Shown piece by piece: positions 44,601-58,116 of a stretch of 64,000 nucleotides of DNA; positions within the stretch are counted from its first letter, which is position 1; every line of letters starts with the position of its first letter. The DNA comes from Cryptomeria japonica. Taxonomy: Eukaryota > Streptophyta > Pinopsida > Cupressales > Cupressaceae. A program made the position numbers and the translations under genes. Where the stretch lies: positions 630,269,240 to 630,333,239 of the forward strand of contig NC_081415.1 of NCBI RefSeq assembly GCF_030272615.1. Reading direction: 5' to 3'. The notes under the pieces were generated by a model. That model was not told the DNA's origin. It was given only the letters and a program-made list of their open reading frames with translations, and did no database searches.

Positions 44601-47600
44601 CTCTACGTCTTAGAAAATTGTAGGGGGGCAATAATGATGAGAAAGTTGTTCGATTCTCTACGTCCTAGAAAATTGTAGGGGGGCAACAACAATAATAAGA
44701 TAGTTGTTAATTATTTTGTTCTCCCCAGTTCATGTATAAAGAAAATGTTGTCCCATCTCCAAATGAAGCAAACTAGGATCCAAAATAGTACTTGCCCTAT
44801 CTAATTAATAGTGAATAATAATAATAATTACATTTTCCACTTGTGGAGTTAGGCAACTACTGTATAAAGAATTTTTGTTAGTTAGGGTAGGTTTGATGAG
44901 TGCTTTCCTTCCAATCAATCTTATTTGTCCCATCTCCTTTGGGTGTGGTTCTAGTTGTGATGTGGGACTTTACCACCCAAGACGCCAACTCGTTAACCCA
45001 AAATAGAATAATAAGAAAAATAATCCAACTAGTTCAGTTTAAACAAATAGAGTAATCCTTAATTACATTCTAGTCATAATAATGATTGCTATTCTATTTG
45101 AATAAGTTTCTTTGTGGTGTTGGCATTTGTCCTTCCTTCCATCACTTCAGGTTCCTAACACCTGAATTGCAGCATTATATTGTTTTGGTTCCGTCTGTAT
45201 TGCCCTATAGCATAAGAACAAATTGCATGAGATTGTATTCTATTTGTAGATCTTCATAGGAGCCAACCATAGATCCTTTTGGTTTATTTGAGGCTTGGAC
45301 TAGCCTTAATTCCCTTTGGTTTGTTTTCGGCTTTCACTAGCCTTCAAGAATAGATTGCATTCAATTCTATTTTGTTTGTAGATTATTTATCAGCCAACCA
45401 TAGATCCTAGATCCTTTTGGTTTGTTCACAGCTTGAACCAGCCAACGATCGCCTGAAATATTATTATTATTATTCAGTTAGAATGTAGAGGGGGTTTTAA
45501 TGAACGTAAGGGCATTATTTAGTTTGAATGTATTTGAATGTAAGGGCATTATTCAGTTTGAATGTGTTTGAATGTAAGGGCATTATTCAGTTTGATGTAA
45601 GGGCATTATTTAGTTTGAATGTAAGGGCATTATTTAGTTTGAACGTAAGGGATGCTTTTTTGGCATGGCCTTTCCCCTAATCTTTCTTCTCGCATGCCCG
45701 GGCTGACTGAAAAATGGCATCCATCCATCACTACAATCAAATTATTCCTATTCCCCACTACTTGACGTGTAAAATATAGACTTCCCCTAATATAGATATA
45801 TAGTATAATAGGACTTGCCCTTTCCACACTTTGGAGTTAGGCAAGTTCTGTATAAAGAATCTTTATCCTTTGTTAGGTTGGTTCAGTTGTCACTTAATAT
45901 AAGTACGACATAATATAAGGGTGATATTCCATCTTGACAAAATGCATGACCTCTCCCCTAACCTTTATGCTTTGATTTCACTTTGAGAGGTGCCCTTGAC
46001 CGCTTAGTCAGAAATAGTGAGAAAGTGGGAGTGGCGGGGGTGATTTGACATTTCGGGTGATTTTTGGATGCACAATTTAAAGTTTCCACCTTCTTATATA
46101 TATAATATAGTAGGGTGAATAATAGAATATAGTAGGGCTATGGGGTGTTGCTGATCAGCAAGATCAGTAAGAAAATAGTATTCTAGTTACGGTAAGTTTT
46201 ATGAGTCCTTATTAGGGTAGGAATGGGGTCCTAGTTGTTTGTAACCCTGGTGCTTACATGTTGCAATTTAGGGTCAGAAAGATGAGCCTTCCTACCAATT
46301 AGTAAAGAAAGAACCTTCCCCTCCTTCCTCAAGTAGTAGTGTAAAATAGTGGCCTTTTGAACATGGATGGATTTGGTATTAACTTTAAAATAGTGGCCTT
46401 TTGAACAGAATGCAATTTCCGTATAAATAATCTTTGTCCCTTGTTAGGTTGGTTCAGTAGCCGCTTAATAGAACTGGTTGAATCTAAACTAGGTTGTGTA
46501 AGGGTGAATCTAAACTGTGGTGTTTGGATTTCTGGATGTACTTTTTCCACTTGTGGAGTTAGGCACCGGTTAAAGTCTAATAAGAATGTAATTATTATTG
46601 TTATTATTCACGATATGTAACCTATATGAGTCTAAAATAAATATCTATATCCCCATATCTATTGACACATCTCACAGGGAGTAGATTTGTTCGACACAGA
46701 ACTTGTACCCACCAGTATATTTGTTCGACACGGTAGAAGCTTGTACCCATGAGCATAAGAGTTGAGACAACATAATTTTGAAATCAAATGAAAGGAAATG
46801 AGTATAGAAATGACCTCCTATTTTGTAGGTGACACCCTACTTTCTCGCCTTGTAGGGTAGGTTACACCCTACTAAATTTTGAAAGAAAATGAGTATAGAA
46901 GATTTAAATGACCTCCGGTGACACCCTACTTTCCCTCCTATTTTTTAGATTTGCTGGACTTGTCAAATCTTTTTTTAACATTATAATATTATTTTTTGGT
47001 ATTTCCTAGACAAGGTTATTAAAAGTAGAAATGCTTTGCAGTTATTGAAAGTAGAGTTTAGAGTTCAGTTAGGGCAACTTGCCTCAACTTTATTACTAAA
47101 ACAACCTCAAAAAGAAAGATATGTGTCTGACAAATCTACTGAAACCCAGAATCGAGTCCCTCAATTTTCAACTTCTATTTCTCATGGTCCCCAAGCATCC
47201 TAGCAATAGACCATATAATTGATAGGGGTAGGGGACCTCCCTCCCTATATTCTCTCCCACCCTATATGACAAGTTGTCCTAACTAACTGTACTCCAAACT
47301 GCCCATTGTAGACTATACTCTAAACTATCCTAATCTTATGAAGAGGCCTACTTCTAATTAATTTTATGTCTAGTTGTAACCTGCACTGGGCTTCACCTTA
47401 ACTTCCACATTGCCAGTTATAACCTCCGCTGGTTTTAACCTTCACTTCCATATTGCTAGATTATATACATAATATGAAGAGGCCTACTTCTAATTAATTG
47501 ATTGATTGATTGATAAGAAACCTGCTAGTAAATTCAATTAATCTAAGTCATAATAGATTTGTTATATATGTCATATGGTTAGGCTGCCTGCTTAACCTAC

Positions 47601-50600
47601 TAGAATGAGGCTAGAAGAAAAGAACCACCCGCACTATAGTTATCGACTAAACTGCCAGATTCTCTACGTCTTAGAAAATTGTAGGGGGCCAACAACGATG
47701 AGAAAGTTGTTTGATTCTCTACGTCCTAGAAAATTGTAGGGGACCAACAACGATAATAAGATAGTTGTTAATCATTTTGTTCTCCCCGGTTCAAGTATAA
47801 AGAAAATGTTGTCCCGTCTCCAATCAAAGCAAACTAGGATCCCAAATAGTACTTTCCCTATCTAATTAATAGTTAATAATAATAATAATTTCATTTTCCA
47901 CTTGTGGAGTTAGGCAACTACTATATAAAGAATCTTTGTTAGTTAGGGTAGGTTTGATGAGCACTTTCCTTCTAGTCAATCTTATTTGTCCCGTCTCCTT
48001 TGGGTGGGGTTCTAGTTGTGATGTGGGACTTTACCCACCAAGACACCAACTCGTTAACCCACAATAGAATAATAAGAAGAATAATTCGGCTAGTTCAGTA
48101 TAAAGAAATAGAATAATCCTTAATTACATTCTAGTCATAATAATGATTGCTATTCTATTTGAATAAGTTTCTTTTTGGTGTTGGCATTTCTCCTTCCTTC
48201 CATCACTTCAGGTTCCTAACACCTCAATTAAAGCATTATAATGTTTTGGTTTTGTCTGTATTTCCCTATAGCGTAAGAACAAATTGCATGAGATTGTATT
48301 CTATTTGTAGATCTTCATAGGAGCCAACCATAGATCCTTTTGGTTTATTTGAGGCTTGAACCAACCTTAATTCCCTTTGGTTTGTTTCTAGCTTTCACCT
48401 GCCTTCAAGAACATATTGCATTCAATTCTATTCTATTTATAGATCATTTATCATTTAACCATAGATCCTAGATCCTTTTGGTTTGTTCATGGCTTGAACC
48501 AGCCAACGATCGCCTAAAATATTATTATTATTATTATTATTCACTTAGAATGTCGAGGGGGTTTTAATGAATGTAAGGGCATTATTCAATTTGAATGTAA
48601 GGGCATTATTGAGTTAGAATGTAAGGGGTACTTTTTTGGCATGACCTTTCCCTTAATATTTCTTCTTACCTACCTGGGCTGACCGAAAAATGGCATCCAT
48701 TCATCACTACTATCATATTATTCCTATTCTCCACTATCAAATTATTCCTATTCCCCACTACTTGATGTGTAAAATATAGACTTCTCCTAATATTGATATA
48801 TAGTATAATAGGACTTGCCCTTTCCACACTTTGGAGTTAGGAAAGTTTCGTATAAAGAATCTTTGTCTCTTGTTACGTTGGTTCAGTAGCCACTTAATAT
48901 AAGTACGACGTAATATAATGGTGATATTCTAGCTAGATAAAATGTAGGACCTCTCCCCTAACCTTTCTTCTTTAATTTTGCTTTGAGAGGTGCCCTTGAC
49001 TGTTTAGTAAGAAATAGTCAAAAAGTGGGAGTGGCGGGGGTGATTTGAGATTTTGGGTTATTTTTGGATGCACGATTTAAAGTTTCCACCTTCTTATATA
49101 TATAATATAGTAGGGCAAATAATAGAATATAGTAGGGCTATGGGGTGTTGTTGATCAGCAAGATCAGTAAGAAAGCAGTATTATAGTTAGGGTAGGTTTT
49201 ATGAATCCTTGTTAGGGTAGGAATGGGGTCCTAGTTATTTGTAACCCTGGCGCTTATAGGTTGCAAGTTAGGGTCAGAAAGATGAGCCTTCCTGCCAGTC
49301 AGTAAAGAAAGAACCTTCCCCTCCTTCCTCAAGTAGTAGTGTAAAATAGTGGCCTTTTGAACAAGGATGGATTTGGTATTAACTTTAAAATACTGGTCTT
49401 TTCAACAGAATGCAAGTTCCGTATAAAGAATATTTGTCCCTTGTTAGGCTGGTTCAGTAGCTGCTTAATAGAACTGGTTGAATCTAAACTCGGTTGTCTA
49501 AGGGTGAACCTAAACTATGCTATCTGGATTTCTGGATGCACTTTTTCCACTTGTGGAGTTAGGCACTGGTTAAAGTCTAATAAGAATGTAATTATTATTA
49601 TTATTATTATTATTATTCACAATATGTAACCTACTTGACAAAAATATAACTAATATGCATATTATACATTGTTCCTGTTCTTGCAAATTATTGAAAGTGG
49701 GCATTTAATTGGTGAGAGGTAATAGATAGAACCCTCCCTAATAAATAATTGGTAATATTTTAATTTACTGTCTCTTCTGAACAATATACTAAGTCCTTAC
49801 CCAACAATAGATATAACCCTCCCTAAAGGAATTGCAATGAGTAGAAAATAAAGATGCAGTATTGCAATGAGTCTAAAATAAATATCTAGACCCCCATATC
49901 TATCGACACGTCTCACAGGGATTAGATTTGTTCGACACAGAACTTGTACCCACGAGTAGATTTGTTCAACATAGCAGATGCTTGTACCGATGAGTATAAG
50001 AGTGGAGACGACATAATTTTGAAATCAAATGAAAGGAAATGAGTATAGAAATGACCTCCTATTTTGTAGGTGACACCCTACTTTCCCACCTTGTAGGGTA
50101 GGTTACACTGTATTGAATTTTGAAAGAAAATGAGTATAGAAGATTTAAATGACCTTCGATGACACCCTACTTTCCCTCCTATTTTGTAGATTTGTTGGAC
50201 ACGTCGAATCTTTTTTTCACATTATAATATTCTCTTTTGGTATTTCCTAGACAAGGTTATTAAAAGTAGAAATGCTTTGCAGTTATTGAAAGTAGAGTTT
50301 AGAGTTCAGCTAGGGCAACTTGCCTCAACTTTATTACCAAAACAACCTCAAAAAGAAAGATATGTGTCTGACAAATCTAGTGAAACCTAGAATCAAGTCC
50401 CTCAATTTTCAATTGCTATTTCTCATGGTCCCAAAGCCTCCCAGCAATAGACCATATAATTGATAGGGGTAGGGGCCCTCCCTCCCTATATGGCAAGTTG
50501 CCCTGACTGACTATAGTCCGAACTATACATTGTAGACTGTACTCTAAACTATCCTAATCTTATGAAGAGGCCTACTTCTAATTAATTATATTGCCAGTTG

Positions 50601-52676
50601 TAACCTCCACTGGGCTTCACCTTCACTTCCATATTGCCAGTTATAACCTCTGCTAGTTTTAACCTTCAATTCCACATTGCCAGATTATATACGTGTAGAT
50701 GTCTAAAAATGGTCAATGCTTGCGGAATCATACTTTAACATTTGCGCATTGCCTTATTTTAGGGTTTTTGCGTCACATTAACATTTCTCCTATGATTCGC
50801 ACTTGGTCTTTATCATTTGTGAGCATCGAGTCCTTCTTCTGCATCCTTCATCCGTCTCACTTTCGAATTTGGTCTTGTCGATAACAATATCAGTCATGAT
50901 TTTTGGTCAATCTTATCCTATCGCATCTATGTGCGTATTCATTTGTCATCATTTTGGATATCGTCAATCCTAATTAGGGTTTTGTCCTCTTATCAATCTT
51001 GTCATCATGTGATCGATAATTGTCAACGATTCTTGTCTTTTGATCAATTTGTCATCAATCTTGTCATCTTGTGATCTATGGTGTCATTGATCCTTGTCCT
51101 CTTGTCAATTTTTTCATTTTGCAATCGATTTGTCATCGATCATCGTCTTTCTCAATTGTGTCAATTTGGATCAATTAGTCATTGTTCCTCGTCAATTGGC
51201 ACATTTATTAATCAAATCGTTTGTCAGCATTAGTCTTTTATCAAGTCAGAATCATGATCAAATCGAATTGATATCAATTATCCTTTGTCAAGACCTAATT
51301 GTCATCCTCACATTTCTAATTCATCTTTTAGGGTTTCATCATTTTATTCATTTAACCTTGTTTGTCATTTCTCCCTCTAGGTTAAATAATTTATTTATTT
51401 ATCCTAGGTCTTCGTGTCACAATTAAATGTTTAATTTAATTGGCTAACTAATTATTCCTCTTTTTGTGAATTAATTAATAAATGACAAATTATTAATTGA
51501 TTTACCTAATTTTTCATCAATTTCTAAATTCCCTCTTTGTGAATTGATTAATAAATGAAAAATTATTAATTAATTCACTAAATTCCTAATTTCCTCATTT
51601 TCTAATTTCCTAAATTCCTAATTTCCTCATTTTCTAATTTCCTAATTCCTTTTTTCCAATTTTCTAATTTTCCTAATTTCTAATTCAATTTCCTCCTATT
51701 TTTCTCCTAATTTCATGGGAATGACATTTCAATTTGTCATAATTTGTCATAATTGACAATCAATCAATTTTTGACATAGAAATTTGTCATAATTTGTCAT
51801 GATTGACAATCAATCAATTTTTGACATAGAAATTTGTCATAATTTTGTCATAATTATCAATCAATCAATTTTGCATAGAAAGTGCAAATTTGTCATAATT
51901 TGTCATAATTGACATTCTTGGTTTGCAATTTCCATTTGAATCTCTTCATGCTAATTTGATCTTTTCTCCAATTTGTCTATAAATTGGATGAATTTCTTCA
52001 ATCCCAAACTAATCACATTATCGAATGAATCACTTTTTCGAATCACTTCATCAAATCAATCACGCTTCGAGTATTCTTGCGCTACAATCTTGTCTACTTG
52101 CTTTCATCTCATGTGTATGCACTAGTAGGTGAGATCCACAACAAAACTATTTGAAGGAGAAAGAAGGACAATGGAGCCACATGAAGGAGACACTCAGATC
52201 TGCATTTGGTTTGCTTAGTTTTTAATCTTGAATGTTTTGCTTTCATGTCTCTATTGAATGTAATTAGGATTGATCATTGCATTTGAGCTTTTGTGATTGA
52301 GCTATGACTAATATTGATTTGCTTTGATGATTTCTGATTTCCTAGCTACAATACGTAATATGAAGAGGCCTACTTCTAATTAATTAATTAATTAATTGAC
52401 AAGAAACCTGCTAGTAAATTGAACTAATATAAGCCATAAGAGAGTTGTTATATACGTCATATGGTTAGGCCGCCTACTTAACCTGCTAGAATGACGCTAG
52501 AAGAAAAGGACCACCCACACTATAGTTATCGACTAAACTGCTAGATTCTCTACGTCTTAGAAAATTGTAGGGGGACAACAACGATGAGAAAGTTGTTTGA
52601 TTCTCTATGTCCTAGAAAATTGTAGGGGGCCAACAACGATAATAAGATAGTTGTTAATCATTTTGTTCTCCCCGGT
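41626..52676 (+). repeat. Direct array of three ~3.1 kb repeat units
   Basis: The phrase GTTCAAGTATAAAGAAAATG marks unit starts at 41626, 44726 and 47787, and the unit end CTCCCCGGTTCAA recurs at 52676. Units are 3,100 bp, 3,061 bp and, without the solo LTR, about 3.2 kb. Unit 2 lacks about 240 bp corresponding to 43378-43615 and has expanded GTAAGGGCATTATTCAGTTT repeats (45500-45650). Each unit has (ATT)n microsatellites and no coding capacity. Origin unknown; not recognisable as rDNA spacer. Confidence 0.9.
50694..52350 (+). mobile_element. Solo LTR (1,657 bp) in the third 3.1 kb unit
   Basis: Begins TGTAGATGTC and ends CTAGCTACA, flanked by ATACG on both sides (50689-50693, 52351-52355); removing it restores the repeat unit exactly. 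U3 is rich in TTGTCATC and TTTGTCATAATTG words (near-exact 60-bp tandem copies at 51730-51900). A TATAAATT box lies near 51972. Family not identified; the length and AT-rich start resemble gypsy LTRs. Confidence 0.9.
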
Positions 52677-53202
52677 TCAATCCTCCCACCCTGAACATCT
52701 GGCCATAGATGTAACCTCCCATGGACTTAACCTTCACTAATCAACAATATATACAGTTATTCGAAACACACTACCTAGGGGGACAACATAATTTTGGTTA
52801 GAAAATGGTGATATGAAGGTTATTTAAAACAACTGGGACAACCGGGACAACATAATTTTTGTTAGAAAATGGTGATATGAAGATTATTTAAAATGACCGA
52901 GACAACATAATTTTGAAATAAAATGGGAACTGATTAGATCTTCAAAAAAATTATCTCCAATAGATCTCGAGCTGGGTAGACAATGACTGGATCTTCACAA
53001 TACACCTAGATCGATCTCAAAAAGGATCTTATATAGCATATAGACTTTAACCTTCAACTACAGTAGAGTATCTGCTACAGCTAGGGCAGGAGATTGAATT
53101 GAGACTGCAACTGGAGCTGGAACAACAGTTGTTGATAACCCTTTTTTGTCAATAATTGGCAATATTTGAAAGACGTGTGACTTGCAAGTTAAATGTTTGA
53201 CG
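52677..53202. other. Spacer between direct and inverted repeat units
   Basis: No gene. A ~63 bp phrase containing GACAACATAATTTT and AAAATGGTGATATGAAG is repeated two to three times between 52780 and 52920. Confidence 0.5.
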
Positions 53203-53687
53203 TATGAATAGAATTGAATGCAATCTATTCTTGAAGGTTGGTGAAAGCCGAAAACAAACCAAAGGGAATTAAGGCTAGTTCAAGCCTCAAATAAACCAAA
53301 AGGATCTATGGTTGGCTCCTATGAAGATATACAAACATAATACAATCTCATGCAATCTATTCTTGTGCTATAGGGCAATACAGATGAACCAGAACAATAT
53401 AATGTTGCAATTGAGGCGTTAGGAACCTGAAGTGATGGAAGGAAGAACAAATGCCAACACCAAAAAGAAACTTATTCAAATAGAATAGCAATCATTATTA
53501 TGATTAGAATGTAATTAAGGATTATTCTATTTCTTTATACTGAACTAGCTAGATTATTCTTCTTATTATTCTGTTGTGGGTTAACGAGTTGGCATCTTGG
53601 GTGCTAAAGTCCCACATCACAACTAGAACCCCACCCAAAGGAGACGGGACAAATAAGATTGACTGGAAGGAAAGCGCTCATCAAACC

Positions 53688-54005
53688 TGTTAGAGCAAAG
53701 TAATTAATTAACTTTACTCTCCTCTTAAGATTTCACTTTATGCATATATTAGTCATTTAATAATTAATATTTAATTATTAAATGCTCTCACCTTAGGGTT
53801 AGGTTTTCCTTTCGGTGTTGATCTCCTTTATAAGGATTGATCTCTTGTATTATTGTCATATTCTTGATTCATTTTTCTCTGATAATAAATATTTTCACTT
53901 TGTCAGAGCCAAAAACCTTGTTTCATTCTCTCTCTTTCTCTGTGACAGGTTTCTTGCATGCAGGTTTCTTTGGGTTCTATGGATTTGTATTTCTCAAATC
54001 CTACA
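53688..54005 (+). repeat. 5' LTR of the 5.0 kb copia element
   Basis: TGTTAGAGCAAAG...CCTACA, 318 bp. A TTTATAAGG box near 53827 is a likely core promoter. The primer site candidate TGGTTTTAGAGCC follows at 54006, a variant of the usual Met-tRNA site. Confidence 0.93.
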
Positions 54006-54249
54006 TGGTTTTAGAGCCAGATCTTTTGCAGCTTGTTCAGACTTTTGAAAGATTTTGAGATCTCCGTTTTGGTTGCATCGGATCTGTGTTTGTCTTTTAT
54101 TTTTTATTTTGGAATAGGGGGTACTTTTTTTTGGTTCACTTTGAGCCCAAACGGACCTCACCATTGAGCTCGCAGCACCCAAAAACCCCTATTTTCATAT
54201 AAAATTCATCTAATTCAGACACAGTTGCTCCAGAAGGCAAAATTTTCAT

Positions 54250-57200
54250 ATGGATCAGGCTATGGGTTTGATGGCTTTACACATTTCTGATAGTCTCTAG
54301 TTTCATCTTGAGGGTTGTCTCACTCCTCGAGCCATTTGGACCAAGTTTGATGGACTTTTTGGTATTGTCAACGAGTTCAGAGCTTTGCAGCTTGAGGCAG
54401 AGTTAACTTCCTTGGTACTTGATTCGTTTCCCTCTATTGAGGACTTTCTGATGAAGTTCAAACAGCAAAGATCTATCTTGCAGGGTTGTGGTAAGACTAA
54501 GACTGATACAGAGTGCATTTTCCTGATCCTCTCCAAGCTTCGGGGTCCATTTCAGATCTTCTCTTCAACCTTCTATTCCACCATGGATGCCTTGGGTGCT
54601 CGACATGTCATGCCTTCTTTTGAGGTCTTTTGTGATCGTCTGACTCGTGAGCAAGCTAAGCTTAAGTAGTTGGATTCACTTTCTTCACAGAACCAAGCAT
54701 TGGTAGCCCAGTCCTCCAAAGGAAAACAGAAGCAGAAACCAAAGCCTAAGAAAGATTCAGAGGCTAGTGAGAATCCCTCCAAGCCACCACCTAAGTTTGA
54801 TTCAAAACCACAGTCCAATTCTAAACAGGGCAAATCTTCAAAGTCTGGTGAGTCTTCCTCCAAGACTAAGAAGAAATCTGGTGATCCTTGCAGTTTTTGT
54901 GGCAAGGAAGGACATCCCGTTTCTAGGTGTTGGAAACATTTAGAGGATTTGGAGGAAGCCATGCAGTAGCATAATATCAGTGCACCTCAGCCTCCTTCAC
55001 AGCCCACAGGGAAAGGTCATGCTCTTTCTGCACGAGCATTATCCTCAGCATCCACTTGGATTCTAGATTCTGGTACCTCTCACCATATGACACACACAGA
55101 GGATTTGGTCATCGCTCTTGCCCCTACAGGCACTAGACATATTGCAGTTGGTGACTCCGCACAACTTTCCGTTCAGGGTTCCGATACTATTTCATTGGAT
55201 GGTGGTTGTCTACAGGATGTGCTTTTGGTTCCTGACATTTCGACAAAACTTCTATCCGTTTATTAGATTTGCCACTCTGGCTCTGGTAAGACAGTTGAGT
55301 TCTCACCTCATGATGTGGTTATTCGAGATCTTCATGATCCTGACTTGGTTGTGGCTACTGGGAGTGTGGATTCTGCATCTCACTTATATAGTTTTGATGG
55401 CTTTGAGAGTTCAGACACTGTTGGTTCCTCTCTTATAGCACATGCAGATTCAGTGAGCAGGCTTTGGCATGAGCGTTTTGGCCATGTCAATTACAGATAT
55501 CTACAACAGATGAGTACACAGGCACTTGTGATTGGGCTTCCATAGATTTCTTGTACTGATGGTGTATGTCATGGTTGTGTCCTTGGCAAACATCATCAAG
55601 ATCCTTTTCCTAAGGGTCGAACCTCTCAAGCTAGGGCAGCCCTAGAGTTGGTACACAGTGATCTTATGTCCTTTCCGACTCCTTCCTTTTCAGGGGCCCA
55701 TTATGTGCTCACTTTTATTGATGACTTCTCCAGACATACATAGGTGTACTTTCTTAAGTACAAGTCTAATGTCTTTGACTCATTCAGGATTTTTAAGACA
55801 TTTGTGGAGAAGCAATTTGGACTTTCCATCAGGAGGATACACACAGATAATGGGGGGGAGTATGTTAATCAAGTTTTCAAAGATTTTTGCATTGAGCATG
55901 GTTTACAACATCAATTTATAGTTCCTTACACCCCTCAGCAGAATGGTGTTGCTGAGAGAAAGAACAGAACCTTACGGGAGATGGAAAATTGTATGATACA
56001 GTCTCGAGCTATGAGTTCTTCATTTTGGGCTGAGGCAGTCAATTGTGCCAATTATATTCAGAATCGGATGCCTCATAAAGAATTGCGACATATGACTCCT
56101 GAGGAGGCTTGGACCCATGTCAAGCCTGATGTTTCTATATTCCGAGTTTTTGGTAGTGAGGCTTGGGCATTTATTCCTGATGCTTAGTGGATAGCCATGG
56201 AGAGGAAGAGCCGACCACTCATATTTGTTGGCTACTGTGAGGATGTTAAGGCATACAGGTTGTTTGATCCTGATTCCAGAGAGGTCTTGTTTCGGCGGGA
56301 TGTCCAGTTTGATGAGCTCTATCCTCCGATGGATTCTCCATCACTAGCTTCTCCCTCATTGCCTACTCCTTCCTCTTCATCTCTTGAGGATTACTTATCT
56401 CTTGAGGATGATGTAGATGCTAATCCACCATCTCCACCACCACCAGTTGCTCTGTCTTTACTGAGGTGGGCCCGTGACACTGTTGATGCAGCTGGTTCTT
56501 TGGCAGGTGATCCTTCAGATACTCATCACACTCGTGCTCAGACATCTAGTTCTAGTCTTTTGAGTCATGCCATTTCAGATGATCCTCAAAAGTTTTTAGA
56601 GGTGACAAGACACCTTGAGTGGGATAGGGCCATGGATGAGGAGTATTCTTCTTTGATTAAGAATCATACTTGGGATCTTTGTCCTCTTCCTAAGGGAAGA
56701 AAGTTGGTTCGGTGCAAGTGGGTGTATTGTACCAAGTATGCTGCAGATGGTTCTATTGATAAGTATAAGGCTCATCTTGTTGCGAAGGGGTTTTCTCAGG
56801 TAGAGGGTATTGACTACTCTGAGACCTTTTCTCTTGTCGCCAAGATGAATTCTATACGCCTGGTACTTTCACTTGCAGCTTCACAGGGATGGACAGTGTT
56901 TCAGATGGATGTGAAGAGTGCCTTCTTGCATGGAGACCTACATGAGGAGATCTATATGGAATGGCCTCAGGGATTTATACAGGACACTTCTTTGGTTTGC
57001 AGACTTCGACATTCATTGTATGGTCTCAAACAAGCCCCTCGGGCTTGGTATGAGAAGATGGACTCTTTCTTGCTTTCCTCTCACTTCACACGATGTCATT
57101 CGGATCACACAATGTATATTCAGTGTCAGGAGGGTGATCTTTTGATTCTTGTGCTATATGTAGATGATCTCATCCTTACAGGTAGCTCATCCTCCATGAT

Positions 57201-58116
57201 TCAGAGTGTTTAGAGAGCTTTGATGGAGCAGTTTGAGATGACAGATCTTGGTCTCTTGCACTTCTTTCTGGGTCTACAGGTTATTCAGTCTTCGGATGGG
57301 ATTTCCATATTTCAGGAGAAGTATGCTCTTGATATGCTTCAGCAATTTGGCATGCTTGATTACAAGTCTTCCCCCACTCCATTTCAGTCAAGTGTTGTTT
57401 TGTCTTCCACTTGCTCTACTCCTTCAGTAGACCCCACTTTATATAGGCAGTTGGTTGGCAGTTTGTTGTACCTGACACATTCTCGTCCTGATCTTTCCTT
57501 TGCGGTTGGCCTTGTCTCTCAGTTCTCCCATGATCCTCATGAGAATCATTGGCAAGCAGCCAAATGTATTTTGAGGTACATTCGGGGCACCACACATTAT
57601 GGCATTCACTACACTTCAAGATCCCCTCATGTCATTAGCTTCACTGACTCTGATTGGGCTGGTGATGTCAATGATTGGAAGTCTACTTATGGCTTTGTTT
57701 TTTGCCTTGGTTCTGGTCCTATCACATGGTCTTGCAAGAAGCAGTCTGCTATTGCATTATCATCTATAGAGGCTGAGTACCGAGCAGCAGTGTTATCCAG
57801 TCAGGAGGTTTTATGGCTTCGGCAGTTAATGACAGAGTTTGGGTTTCCTCCAGATTGTCCCACTATTCTTTGGTGTGACAATCAGAGTGCCATTCACATT
57901 TCTCGCAACCCAGTGGAGCATTAGCGGACAAAGCACATTGAAATCCACATGCACTTCATCAAGTAGCTGATTCAGGATTGTTCTCTCATCTTGGAGTACA
58001 TTCCTATAGAGGAGCAGGTTGCAGACATCTTCACTAAACCTTTGGCATCTCCACGCTATCTTCAGTTGCGCTCCATGCTTGGGGTGAAGGAAGTTGTCCT
58101 TGGGGGGTCTCAGTGA
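54250..58116 (+). pseudogene. copia gag-pol polyprotein, ten in-frame TAGs and no frameshift
   Basis: ATG 54250 (MDQAMGLMALHI), TGA 58114-58116. Order: gag core (PRAIWTKFDGLFG, FEVFCDRLTREQAKL), zinc knuckle CSFCGKEGHPVSRC (54889-54930), protease ILDSGTSHHMT (about 55060), integrase zinc region (HERFGHVNY to CHGCVLGKHH). Integrase core has LVHSDLMS, IHTDNGGEY and NGVAERKNRT. RT has QMDVKSAFLHGDL, YGLKQAPRAWY and LYVDDLIL. RNase H has SDWAGD, SSIEAEYRA and WCDNQSAIHIS. Stops, all TAG: 54298, 54667, 54967, 55264, 55543, 55741, 56185, 57211, 57922, 57964. Nine sit where Gln (CAG) fits; the one at 55741 replaces the expected Trp of the TWVYFL motif. Every segment stays in the same frame. Confidence 0.95.

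Noticed and set aside
41000-53200. Ribosomal DNA intergenic spacer as the origin of the 3.1 kb units
   Set aside because: No rRNA sequence, no spacer promoter-like subrepeats, and units are AT-rich with (ATT)n tracts.
53815-54058. Overlapping ORFs in the copia LTR, repeated at 58491-58701
   Set aside because: They lie in the LTR/leader in two frames and are duplicated only because the LTR is.
54250-58116. Reassigned TAG codon or programmed amber readthrough explaining the ten TAGs
   Set aside because: One TAG replaces a conserved Trp rather than Gln, the second copia copy mixes TAG with TAA, TGA and frameshifts, and plant nuclear genes use the standard code. Mutational decay at CAG is simpler, though a family consensus would be decisive.
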